A stretch of DNA of 64,000 nt. Origin: Amoebidium appalachense. Taxonomy: Eukaryota > Ichthyosporea. Below are positions 18,076-30,507 of the stretch, piece after piece. The notes under the pieces are model-generated. The model was not told the origin of the DNA. It searched no databases and was given only the letters and a program-made list of their open reading frames with translations. A program made the translations under genes and the position numbers. The DNA is taken from contig CAVNZM010000008.1 of NCBI GenBank assembly GCA_963693365.1, forward strand, positions 558,001 to 622,000, in the 5' to 3' direction. The stretch's first letter is position 1, and each line of letters begins with the position of its first letter.

Positions 18076-19189
18076 ACCACCACCACCACCACCACCACCA
18101 ACACCACAAAAAAAAAAAAAAAAAAAAAAATTCCATAACCCCGCCACCTACCTGCAGATAGTCGATCAGGCACTCTGCCCACCTCCACCTGCCCACCAGC
18201 AGCAGGCCCAGCATGGCCACGGCACGGTCCATGTCCACACTGCGCTGGTCTGGATCCCGCACAAAGTCGTAGGCATAGCGGTACAGCGCCTGGTGGGTTA
18301 GATGGGTTAATACATAGCGGTGCGGCGCCTGGTGGGTTAGATGGGTTAATACATAGCGGTACAGCGCCTAGCGGGTTAATTGGGTTGATAAACTAATATT
18401 ATTGAGCATGGCGACAAAGCGTCATATTGAGGGTTGATAACGAGCACAATGGTACATCACCTAATAGGGTAAAAAAAAAAGGGTTCGTAGTTGGGCATAG
18501 TAGCACGGCACTAAAAGGGGTGTAGCTAGGTTTAATACTTGGATACTAGAGCCCATCGCTTAACGGGGTTACTGAAGCTATTAATCACTAATCACAGCGG
18601 TACAATGCCTATATAAGTGCAATCATGTAGCCAAGTGGTTGGTGAGTGCTGATGGCCTTGTGGAATCGGTAAGCCGTGATTTCATATTCAAACAAACTGG
18701 CACGGCCAATGGTTCCTCGCCTTAAACTGGGTCTTGTCTGCTAGCAGCTTCTTCAGGTCATCCCTACGGCCTCTCAGCTCCTCGGTCGACTGCACTCTGC
18801 ACGTGCACATCAGTCACGGCCCCCGGTTTGATTCCCTATCATCCACGCAGAAAACCCCTAGCTTATTGCGCCCACTATCTTACACCCTGGACCACCAACT
18901 TACGAATACCCCCTCCCTCCCCTCCCCCCCAACCCCCCACAACCCCGATGGATGCGCGTGGGTGCAAGCAATAGTGTGAGATATGCTCGCTGTGTGGGTA
19001 TGTATATGTATATACACGTGCAAACAACGACTTTCAACCGCTCAGGCTAAAATCAACACCTCAGGACCTTCAAGTTCCACTACCTTACTCGCCCTCCAGG
19101 GGAGTTCAAGCAAATTTTGCCCATCCCCCCCCCCCCCCCCCCCCCAAACACACACACACACAGACACACACACACATCAACCAGCTGCC

Positions 19190-19230
<41 letters not shown>

Positions 19231-21272
19231 GCACGCACGCACACGCACACGCACACACGCACACGCACACGCACACACATACACACACACACATACACAC
19301 ACACCTGAGCCTCTCCATGCCTGCCCTCCACTCCTCCCTCGTGAAGTAGCCCATTGTCTTTGCATTCAACTGCCATGCCAGCACAAGCATTGTAATCTGC
19401 ATCCCAGCCAATCAGCTCATGGCTGCGCACTATGCTCTGCCACGTGACCAACGATCATGTGTGCACCGTATCATACGGAAAAAGAGAAGAAGGGTCTAGT
19501 GGCTTCTGTGCATGTGTGGGGTCCTTTTTCTTTCATATAAAGAACATGACAATTGGGATTGAACTTCTGCAAGAAGGGGGGGCATCTCACCAAGGTTGAC
19601 AAAAAGTCATGAAAGAGGGGAGAGAACCAAAAAAATAAAAAAGTTGGAGCAGTTGGGGATCGAACCCAAGGCATCTCGCATGCAAAGCGAGCGCTCTACC
19701 ACTGAGCTACAGCCCCACATGATGTCGCCCAGTTGACCTATAATCAGATTCCTATCCTAGACAATCCTTCCTGTGTGCCTCAAATTCAAAATTAATGTAA
19801 AGCTTGTATCTCTTTTTACCATGTGCCGTGTCTCTGTGTGCATGCCATACCACACATAGCTTTCCTTTTCTCAATAGTTTATACTGTACGTGTAACTCAC
19901 CCCAGCTGGTCCCAGTGAGTACAGAAGCAGACATGCAGTGCACAAAACAAAACGAACACACAGAAACATGCCACTAATGCGGATGGCCCACACAGAATCA
20001 AAAAAAGAAAAAAAAAGGTTGGGGGGTTGGGGGGGAGGGGGGGGGGGAGGGGTTGGTTGGTTGGTTGGTTGGTTGGTTAAAAAAGAAAAAAAAAGGTTGG
20101 GGGGTTGGGGGGGAGGGGGGGGGAGGAGGGGGTTGGTTGTTGGTTGGTTGGTTAAAAGAATGTGTTCCAGAGTAAGAAGTACACATTCACAAAAAACATA
20201 ATACAGTGTGCAAACCACACAAAGAGTATAAATAAGAAGCAGAGCCCATCCTCAGGAAGGGACCAAGTCATACCGGGGCCGGGGGAGGAGGGGGGGGGGG
20301 GAAGGGGGTGGGGTGGGGGGGGGAGGGGGGGGGAGGAATTTTTACATCCTCCGGGACCACACCCAGGTCGTCACACAGCCTCTCCATCCCACTGGGACCT
20401 ATTGTGTCTTTGTCCTCGTCTAAATGAAAATGTGAGTGTTAGAGAATAAGGGGGGGGGGGGGGGGGGGGGGGGGGGTTGTAATACAGAAAGCAAGTATAC
20501 GCATGTACGGTGGACAAATAATGCAGAGGGCAAGCCACGGATAAATGGTATGCATAGTAGGAAGAAACCAGGAAGGGGGGAGGGGGGAGGGGAGGGGGGG
20601 GGAGGGGGGGGGGGGGGGGGGGGTTTTGAATGCGTCAAAAAGTACGAAGTACACAAGAACAAACGGATAACACGATGCAGAATGCAAGCCATACATAAAG
20701 AGTATGCATAATAAGCAGAGCCCATCCTCAGGGGGGGCCCACGTCATCCACAGTACCCGAGTTTCGACCTATTCCCCTCGTTAACGAAACCCAACTCAGA
20801 TACTGTTTCACTTGAACATGAGTAGGTCACCCGTCTTGATCAGAGACGAGCAGGGTTGCTTATGCAGGCAAGGGCAGTGGGAAAGGCCGGGGGTTAAAGT
20901 TGCAGCAGTAAGCAGAAGCAAGAAAAATATAGATAGGAACTCAGGAGACGGGGCTTCTAGGAAGCTCCCCCGTCGGGGGGGGGGGGGGGGATACTGCAAG
21001 GTTGCCAATAATGCAAGAGCGGAAATGTTCGCCGCCCACCTCAGCACGTACTCTTTTTAACCCCCACAACTAATACAACATCTCCAGTACCCCACCCTAC
21101 CACCCTTGCACCATCCTCCTTTCACGAATGATAAGCCCCCCCCCCCACCCCCCTCCCCCCCTTACACATATACCACCATCGTTACAACCCACCCAGGCAA
21201 CAACAACCCCCCCCCCCCCCCCCCCCCCCCCCAACCACCACCACCACCACCACAACCACGTGCGCGCACACA

Positions 21273-21307
<35 letters not shown>

Positions 21308-21310
21308 CGT

Positions 21311-21352
<42 letters not shown>

Positions 21353-22642
21353 ATACGAACATATCAACATATACCGAACCCTCCTATCCCCCCCCCTCCC
21401 GCGCCCCCCCCCCCCAAAGAAAAAGGAATACACAAACACACGTACGATATGCACACGCACACGCACACGCACGCACACACACACACACACACACACGTCT
21501 ACACCTGCACGCACAGCAATACCACCCTTTGAATCCCCACCCTTCATATATAACCCACCCAGCACCACGATTCATATGCTCTCCCACTCCACCCACCTCC
21601 AGCCCGTCCCACAGCCTACCCCATACGCTCTAATCCCCCCTCCCCCCTACCCCCACCTCCCGCCCTCCAGGCATCTCCATCCAGCCCCACCCCCCTCCCA
21701 CGCACTCACCCGTGTACTTGCCGAACCACTCGTCCACCAGGCCCAGGCTGAAGCTGTCAGCATCCTTAAAACTGTCCTCACTGGACGTGGCCTCCCTCTG
21801 TGGCTGGCTGATCTTTCGTCCACTCAACTTTGGCCCCAACCCATTGCCAGTCTCACGGCTGGACTTGCGGGAGCTGGGTGCCAAGGGGGGAAGGGGGGGA
21901 AGGTGGGGAGGGGGGGGGGGGGGGGAGAGGGGGGGAAAGATCGTAAGTGGACGGTGAGGTGGGGGGGAGGCAGGGGGGGGGTGATGGGTGATGGGGACTG
22001 GGGGGGGGGGGGGGGGGAGGGTAAGAGGCCGGGGGCCGGGGAGGGGGGGGGGGGGGGGAGGACTGAAGACGGCAAGATGTGACAAAAAGGTGACGTAAGA
22101 GGTGGAGGAGAGAAGAGTGGAAACAAGAGTGAGCAGAATAGTGAAGGTCGGAGGGGCAGGTATAGTGGAGAAATAGATGGATAGCTGGACGGGCGGTGGT
22201 GTGACAAAGAAATGGTGGGCAAAGAAAGATGATTCGAGTAAGGTGTGGTACTGCGCTTGGGTAGACCCTGAAAGGGTGAGGAAGGTTGGAGGGACGGAAG
22301 GGGAGGAAGGAGAGGTTCTGCATGGGCCAACGAAACGGTAGTTCTCACTTCGCCTGTCTCTTGGGTCCAAACAAAGAGAAATGAGATGCGTACAACTTGC
22401 AGAATCTTTTAGTTTGCGTGCACGTGCAGGCACAGTGAGTGGATGTGTGTGTGTGTGTGCGTAAATGTGGTGGCAGTGGTCCAGGAGGCGGAGGGCGGGG
22501 GGGGGGGGGGGGGGGGGAGCGGGGACAACAACAAGAGGAAAAGAAAGCACAACAGTGTTTTACACACAGGAATCCCCAGCATAGCTGAAACGTTTCACCA
22601 AGAGTTCAACAGCACAACTCACCTGCTTGCCTTCGCCCCCAT
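16516..22642 (-). CDS. DCUN1D: DCUN1D4/5-like cullin neddylation cofactor (DCN1 family)
   Basis: Exons are 22642-22623, 21873-21710, 20419-20346, 19396-19305, 18796-18721, 18289-18152, 17502-17403 and 16586-16516. They join in phase to 244 residues, close to human DCUN1D5. After a basic, Ser-rich N-terminus (about 1-60) comes the cullin-binding (PONY) domain. Landmarks are [76 protein letters not shown] and, across the last junction, [13 protein letters not shown]. These resemble DCUN1D4/5 more than DCUN1D1. The family acts as a scaffold-type E3 that speeds NEDD8 transfer from UBC12 to cullins, in nucleus or cytosol. Intron 5 appears to use a GC donor (after 18721). Intron 7 ends in CG rather than AG at the point the protein requires, beside a (GT)n tract. 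Confidence 0.93.
16587..16657. repeat. (GT)n microsatellite touching the last DCUN1D exon
   Basis: A GT dinucleotide tract on the plus strand ((AC)n in the sense direction of the gene). It runs to within two bases of the coding start of exon 8 and forms the 3' end of the last intron. Confidence 0.95.
17508..17843. repeat. 30-bp minisatellite, about ten copies
   Basis: Tandem units of GTGCATGCAGTGGGCAGACA plus ten more bases, nearly identical across ten copies. The array lies in intron 6 of the minus-strand DCUN1D gene and ends at the acceptor of exon 7, whose CACCGTGCAG closely matches the unit read on that strand. Confidence 0.95.
18277..18393. repeat. 39-bp tandem repeat copying an intron-exon junction
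   Basis: Three copies with a 39-bp period (AGCGG at 18277, 18316 and 18355). The first includes the real acceptor and opening codons of DCUN1D exon 6; the next two duplicate that junction inside the intron. Weaker decayed copies may continue to about 18610. Confidence 0.9.
19625..19643 (-). terminator. Pol III terminator of the tRNA-Ala gene
   Basis: Read on the minus strand this is a run of T residues with one A interruption, starting one base after the tRNA 3' end. That is the usual RNA polymerase III stop signal. Confidence 0.8.
19645..19716 (-). tRNA. tRNA-Ala (anticodon UGC)
   Basis: A 72-nt cloverleaf sequence running from GGGGCTGTAGCTCAGTGG to the discriminator A at 19645. It has a normal D arm, the anticodon loop TTTGCAT and a T arm with GGTTCGATCC. 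The acceptor stem contains the G3:U70 wobble pair, the known identity element for alanyl-tRNA synthetase, and one U6:U67 mismatch. There is no intron and CCA is not encoded. Internal A and B boxes are intact. A T-rich tract lies directly downstream. The gene lies inside intron 3 of DCUN1D, on the same strand. Confidence 0.95.
20000..20760. repeat. Diverged direct repeats in DCUN1D introns 2 and 3
   Basis: Two segments, about 20160-20280 and 20630-20750, share a string of similar words ending in GCAGAGCCCATCCTCAG. A weaker third relative starts near 20470 with ATACAGAAAGCAAGTATACG. The block also contains two copies of a GGTTGGGG plus (GGTT)n motif at 20017-20078 and 20095-20153. Copies flank exon 3 on both sides, suggesting tandem duplication followed by decay. 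No transposase or terminal repeats are evident. Confidence 0.6.
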
Positions 22643-24010
22643 CCTGTCCCGCTGCAGAAGTCCGCTGCAAACGCTCTCTGCTGCAGCCTTATCGCCCCAC
22701 ACTTGCCAACCACACACCAACACACGCACACACGCAAACACGCAAACACGCCCGCACGCACAACTAGACTATGTGCGGCATCACGTCACCATGCAAGTGC
22801 ACTCAAACTTCAAGTCTGAAGCCTTCGAAGCCGGCTGCAGCTGAGCCAACCAGGCTCTGTGTGCAAGGTGTCAAAAAAGATGACGGCGCTGCACCTATCC
22901 GCGCCTCCGGGTGTCGTGACTTTATAGTCATATATGGGTTCCCAACACGCTACACCATTGGTCAGCTCCTTTCCACTGTAATGGTCGCAATTCGGGCTTG
23001 AGAGCTAAAGCACCAGAAACGCAACATAGAACATACAGCCGTGCCCTAATGTACGAATATTTAAGGTTTTTATTTTCTCTTCTCTGGAGTCTCTTCTTTT
23101 TGGGTTTTGAGGCTTGAGAGGTCTTCGATCAACTCTCCGCTCATCACGCACCGAGTTCATCCCCCTAGACCATGGCGCAATTTTAACCAATCAGCGCAAT
23201 CCAGCATGAGCCACTCGTGACGTCATGTAAGCCGCACCCCTCGCGATCGGGCGCAGCTGCCCAACAAGTCGATGCAGTCAGCTGCTTCGTTTTCGTTAAG
23301 CTTGTGCCCTTCAAGCGGCTTGTACGAGTGTTGACACTGCATACACCTCTACGCATACCCAACTACTAAGGGGATAGTAGGATAGTTGCATAGTTAGGCC
23401 CTATGCCACACTGTCTGGTTTAAAGGTTCAGGAGGCTGGCCGCTACCTTTGGTCCAAGGGAGTACTGACCAGCACGCAGGCGGCCCGGCGGATACGGATC
23501 AAGACTTGCAGGTATTGAGGTTTCTGAGATGTTTTGGTTTCAGAGAGAGCGGTTGAGGGTTATTGTTTGCTCGTGTACCTATACAGCCACGCGCTGAGCA
23601 CATTGGCACATTCTTGACTGCAATCGCACGCATCCTGCACTTTTGTGGGCAAGCACACACGAGCGCAGAGCCCTGCGCATCCCGTGTTAAATTAGGGCAT
23701 TGCTGGTTCTGCTAAATCGCACTTTCTCACCGCCACACGCAGACACATGCACACTTCACACGGAGACGTATACACACAAACACCTATGTACACCCCCTCC
23801 CCCCCGCCCCCCCTTGCGCTTAACACCCAACCACAGACTCACACCCATAATGTGTAAATACTCACACTCACAAACATTCGCATACAATCACAAACATTCA
23901 CACGCTACCCCCTCCCCTTCCCCCTCCCCCCCAAACACACAAACACGCCTATACACACATGCACAGCCAAGCACACAAGCACGAACACCACCATAAGCAC
24001 GCACACAGGC
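22643..24010. promoter_or_regulatory. Upstream region between DCUN1D and the Atg29-like gene
   Basis: Divergent intergenic region holding the 5' ends of both genes. Most of it (22800-23700) is ordinary sequence free of microsatellites; an (ACAC)-rich stretch lies at 23740-23990. CCAAT-like words occur (for example the minus-strand ATTGG near 22980). No TATA box is obvious. Confidence 0.4.
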
Positions 24011-24388
24011 ATGGCCACGCACCCGTGCGGGCCACGTGGGCCCAGCAACCTGCACGTGATCATACGTGTGCCCTGGAAGCGCCCTGCCCCTCAGCAGGTG
24101 TGTGTTGGTCTATTCTCCCCACTGCTTATTGGGTATTGGGCGGGCATTTTGACTTTCCAAATTCTACTGTCTGTGCTGTATTGTGGCCATGAATGGCTGT
24201 CGTAAGGAGCTGGCTGCATGGTTGCTCGCAGCCCGTTTTATTTAGCGAATATAGTCTGCGGAGGGAAGGAGTGAGAAGGGGGAAAGGTTTTTCAGTGAGT
24301 AGGAGGTTGTGGGGGGGGGGGGGAGTAACAACAAGACTTTGGAGCGAGGCCTGCAACACACAAAGTGTGGATATTGGCACAGTGGCAG

Positions 24389-24419
<31 letters not shown>

Positions 24420-24834
24420 AAGGGGGGCAGGATGTGTGTCTGTGTGTAGGTTTGTGGGTGGTTTGCGTGGCGGGGGGAGGGGGGTGGGGGGGTGGGGGGT
24501 GGGCGCTCTTTGCCATATGGTTGATCCCCGAGAAGTCTTACGGTATTGGGAGCAGGAATGGACGGCAGACAGAGATGTTCTGCTGGGGCAGTATTTGGGG
24601 GCAGGTGAGGACTACGACAATATCGACTGTAAGTGCACACACACACACACGCACACACACACCTGCGCGCGTATAAACCTCTATGATGCGTGCCAAGTTC
24701 CTTGACCCTCCACACGCATGTACAATGGTCACGCAGTCTTCTTGTGCCGCCCATTACATAGCACTACCCTGTATACACCGGATCATCGTCTGGTCAAATG
24801 TGTCGCATTTGCCGGATATGGATAGGAAGGGACC

Positions 24835-24883
<49 letters not shown>

Positions 24884-25251
24884 CAAAATCTTTGCGTTGT
24901 GGTGTGCGTGTGTGTGTGTTGTACATGTCTTTGTGTGTGCGCATTTGTGTTTGTGTACACGTGTGTTGGTATGTTGTGTGTGTGTTTGTGTGTATGTTTG
25001 TGTGTGTGTGTGCACGTATGTGCACAGGCTCCGGTTAGAAGGTGGCTTATAGAGAATGCATGTGGTGCCTTGCCGGCCTGCCTGCATCGTAGTCAGCATG
25101 TAATCGTGTCTGATTGGCCCACGTTGCTGCAGGGCAAGCAATCTCATTCGCTGTTGGCCTGCCCGTGGAGGAGTGCATGCGCAGGGCCACACATCTGCTC
25201 CACCGCCAGTACCGGCAGGTGCCCCCTCCCCTCCCCGCCCTCCCCCTCCCC

Positions 25252-25301
<50 letters not shown>

Positions 25302-25594
25302 ACTATCCCATTACCACCATCACGGTTTCCATGTGCACACGGACAACAGCTCTATCCCCTTAGCCACCCGGGGCCTACAAACAATGGTTTGTTGTTTCGA
25401 AGATCGTTTCTAATGTAGATGCCTGTCGGAGTTGTTGAAGTGTAATGAAAGTTTGGTGCAAAGGTGGACGTAATTGGAGCCGGAAACGGGTGCAGGGTAG
25501 GGGCTTCCTATCGGATATATGTACGTGTGTATTTGGGTTGCTCAAATCTCCACGACAAAAGCTATACCCCTGCTCAAGTGGACACCCGTATTAT

Positions 25595-25630
<36 letters not shown>

Positions 25631-25949
25631 CCTTCTTCCCCCATCTCCCATTCCCTTTTCTTCCTTCCTGGGTTCTCACTTCTGGAACCACTGTCTTTTC
25701 TTTCATGCTCAAAGATCTTTGATGAACAGGCAGGCACACAAGCACACCCTGCACACATTTACACTTGTCCAATACATGCCTGTGTGCATGCACCCTCCAT
25801 TTGCGTGCACGCCCCCCCCCCCCCCCCCCCCCCCCTCCCCCCCTCCATCCCTCCACCCACCCACCCACCACCACCACTACCACCACCACCACACACTCAC
25901 ACGCGCGCGCGCGCTCGCGCTGCGCGCTCGCGCTGCGCGCACACACACG

Positions 25950-26007
<58 letters not shown>

Positions 26008-27097
26008 CCCGGAGTGCCATGACCGAGTCACAGGACACCAAGCCACCACCTGCCCCCACAACAACTGCCCCAGTCCCAAAAGAAGAACACACGAGCCACT
26101 CTCCACATCCAGGTAGGGGGGTGCTTGAAGAGAGAGAGAAAGGGGGGGGGGGGGGGGGGGGGGGGGGGGGAGGGAAGAGGGCTTTTTCTGATAGCATGAT
26201 TTGGTGGGTAGGTTTTTTGGTTTGCTTGTGTGTGTGTGCGTAGGGGGGGAAGGGGGAGGGGAAGGGAGGGGATACTTTTTCATTCTCAAATTGGTGTATG
26301 CTTCTTTTTTTGCAGGCGGTGTTCATCTTCTGTTGTTTTCTCACTTGATTGGTTGAGTGTGGCAGGGTTCTGGTGGACCATTTATTGCATATACCAGCAG
26401 TGATGTGGTGTGTGTGGTTGCTTGTGGTTCGATACACCCACAGCTAGACTTTTTTTACCAGCGTGTCTCTCTTGTTCTATATTGATGGCACCTAAATATT
26501 TCGATATATGTATTTTTTATATTGCCTTTCATCCAGGTGTATCTCTTGCTCTCCCACAAGTGCATGTCTCTCCTTTTCCCACAGGTTTATCCCATCTCTT
26601 TTCCTGCAGGTGTATCTCTCTCCCTCAGGCTTATCTCGTTTCTTTTCCTACAGGTGTGTGTTTTTCTTTTTTCTACAGGTTTATCTCGTTCTTTTCCTAC
26701 AGGTGTGTGTTTTTCTTTTTTCTACAGGTTTATCTCGTTCTTTTCCTACAGGTGTGTGTTTTTCTTTTTTCTACAGGTTTATCTCGTTCTTTTCCTGCCG
26801 GTGCATCAGGTTTGCACCCCCACGGGTGTATCTCTTTTCTTTTTCTCTTTCCTTTACTACAGGTGTACTTCTTCCCTTTCATACATATCTATCTCCTACA
26901 CTTTTTTCTTTCTCCCTTCCATCCTTTTCTCTTTAACCCCATCATGGCCTGTGTGTGCCTGCCCTACCTCCTGTGTGCCATGATCCCCACTGAGTGGCCA
27001 AACCCCCCTCGCCCCCTCCCTCCCTTCCCCATCCCCCCTGCAGACCGAGGCACTGATCCCAGGCACCACCCACCAATCGATGTATGTATCAGTCAAG

Positions 27098-27141
<44 letters not shown>

Positions 27142-27551
27142 ACCCCACCCCCTCGCACCACCACCACCACCATCAACCCAACCCGAGCCAACCCATCCAA
27201 CCACCACCACCACCACCCCAATCTTCCCCGTATTTTGCCAGGTCACACCACGCCGTTTCTGTTTCCTAACCTTTTGGACACTCTACTTCATTGTGGTTTG
27301 GTATGATGCACTTCCTTGCTGGTGTTAGTTAGTTAGAAATGAGGGAGTGTGCATGCAGGGTGCATGGGGTGCATGGGTGCTGGGAGTGTGTGTGGGTGTT
27401 AGAATAGGAGGTCGTGGCACCTACACACATCCATATCACTAGAAGAACACGTTCAGTTGTCCCTTTTTTTGCATGGGTATGCCACTGAAACACATGGTGT
27501 CTTGGGCGTTCTTGTACATACATACATAATATGCCCATGCCCGCATGCGCG

Positions 27552-27631
<80 letters not shown>

Positions 27632-29036
27632 GATGCTCTAGTGCTGCATCACCACTTTGACTGGGATGAGATTGGGGCTGCTATGGGTCTGCCCCCAGCC
27701 GAGTGCCGGGCAGCCTATTTGCAGCGCACACACACCACCCACAGATCACCAGGTGATGCACCCCCCCCCCCCCCCCTCCTCCTCCTCCCCCCCCCCCCTC
27801 CCCCCGCACCCCGCCCCCCTCCCCCCCCCCCCCCCCCCGGGGACCCCTCCCCTTCCCTCCCTTCCCTCTTCTATTCGTAGTTGCATATACATATATGCTT
27901 TAACATAACATACTTGTTAGTGTGAATGTGTGGAAGAGAGGGGGGGGGGGGGGGGGGGGAGGGGAGTGAGGGAGGAAGAGAAGCAGGGAGGGGGGAGAGA
28001 AAGAAAGGTTGGGGAGAGAGGGAGAGAGAGACAGGTGGTGGGAGGGGAGGAAGGGGAGAGGACGAGGGTGGAGGGGGGGAGGGGGGGGGGGGGGGGGAGG
28101 AGGCGGAGAGGGGAGGGTGGGGGGGGGGGGGGGGGGAGGGGGGGGGGGGGATTGATAAAACAGGACTGATATAAGTGAGATGCAGAAGGCATGAACAGGC
28201 CTTAATATGATAACAAGATAAACGGTAACAAGAAGAGCCGTACATGAACAAGGCCAAAAAGAAAACCAACCAAAAACACGGACACCAGTTTACAAACATA
28301 AGCCAATGAATCTGTCCATACACACACACCCTATCACACCACCACCACCCAAGTCCGCTCATGTGCCCTGCAGGTCCCCTCCCTCCCCCCCCCTCCCCCC
28401 CCCCCCCCAAAAAAAAATAATAATAATGGGGCCAACTAGTTTGTTTGTGGCTGCCATCCATTTTTCACTCACATCGAGTCGCCACAGTTTCAGTGTCTGT
28501 GCCAGGCATGATGGGGGCAGAGGGGCCTGGGGGGAGTTGGAAGGGTCAGAGGCTATCACCCGTGCCGTGGAGGTGGGTGGCTGTAACTAACTCTCTGTAT
28601 GCACCAGGTTGCTGGGGCCTGATTGGTTGTTGCAAATTTTATATGGCCTGTGTATGAATTTGCAGGTGTCTGACTGGTGTGTGTATGTTATATTGCTGGG
28701 GTCTGATTGGCCTTTGTACTTTTTATATTGCTTGGCCTAGATTCTTGTTTGTCAAAGCCCTATGATTGGAGTCTGCTACTGGCCTTTGGAGGACTTGTGC
28801 ACGTATAGGACTTGGACATGTGTGTTTTTGTGTGCAAGGGGAGGGAGTGAAGGGGCCAAGGGGGGGGGGGGGGAGGCGGGGGGGATTAAGTTGGCAGAAT
28901 CCCGAATGGTTTTTTCTTTTTCCCTGAATGGTATAAGGTGAAATCTGGAATAGACAAAGGGCTGCTGCTTTTCGACTGTGTGTGTGACTGTGGAGGGGGA
29001 GGGGGGGGGGGGGAAGGAGAGGGGGGGGGGGGAGAA

Positions 29037-29070
<34 letters not shown>

Positions 29071-30472
29071 GGCACGGGTCTCTGTACAGGGGCTAACCAG
29101 TGGTGTGTGGTTGCAGTGAGGCCCCAAAGCCCCCATTGAGCCAACAGCCACAGCGCCAACAGCACACAGGTACACCTCCCCTTCCCCCCGTCCCCCCCCC
29201 CTTCCCCCCCCCCCCCCCCCCCCCCACGCACACACACACAGACACACAAAAGACACACCGCCCACACACCGCCACCATGCCACAATTACTGCCACCACAC
29301 CACCAGTCAGGAATAAACCACCCATTCCTCTCCATCCCCACTCCATTTCCCGTCAACAGCAGTTTGATCCCCAAGTACCAGGTCCCCATTTTATCCCTGT
29401 TGCCTGATCTATTCTCTAACCTCCTCCCTCTCAGACCCACCTCTTGCCGGTAGCCGTCCACCCGTACCCCGGGTCGAGCATCCCCCACCTGCCCTCACCC
29501 ATCTGGACACACCTGCATCTGCCACCCCAAGGTCTGCAAATAGAACCGCCTCCCCCCTCCCCCCTCCTCCTCGGTACCATCACATCACCTCCTCCTCCTC
29601 CTCCACCAGACACGGAAACACACACACACACACACACACACGCACATACACACACACACACAAAGAGAGAGAGCTTTCCTCTTCCCTTTATTTCCTACAC
29701 GTGCACTTCTGGATTTTTGTATCCCAGGACACATTGGTTCGTGTGTGAGCAGATAGGAACGCGCGGGTATTTGAGGACTTTAGTGAAATGGTGTTTGTCC
29801 ATGTGAGAAGATGAAGAGAAGCATGATGTGTACGTGTGTGTGTGTGCGTGTGTGCGTGCGTGTGTGTGTGCGTGCGTGCATGCGTTGGCCCTGGGGCCTG
29901 GAGGGGGGGGGGGGGAGGAGGGTAAGGAATTTCATTGTGTAGATAGTGTGTAAGCCTGCCTGTTCTTTCGTGTCACACCTATGTTTTGCACCTCTCTAAC
30001 AAGGGCCCAACTCATACACGTGGCTCTATCGAATTGGTGTGCTGTGTTCTGCCTTCCAATCAAATAGGATACTGTGTCAACACTTTTTTAATCTTCGGGT
30101 TTACTGTGTGCTGCTTTTTATATCTTGTGATGCACCATGTTCCACATTCTGATCTAGTGGCAGATTGTGTTTCGCATTCTAGCGTACTGGTGCACTGTGT
30201 TCTGCATTCTAAGCAATGTGTTCCGCATTCTAACTAGTGGTGCACTGTGTTCCACCTTACCCCCCAGTGGCATGTCGTCACCTCTAACTGTGGATTATGA
30301 TGATGCCGCAGAGGATGGTAAGTACCATCCCCTCCCCCCCCCCCCCCCCTCCCCCACCCGAGGTCTCCCTCTCGCTTTTGCTCTGCAGCTGTTCTTTAAT
30401 TAACCCTCTACCTCAGTGACCTGTTCTCTTCCTGGCTCCTGTCTCCCCCTCTGCAGCTTTCCCTCTCCCCCC

Positions 30473-30507
<35 letters not shown>

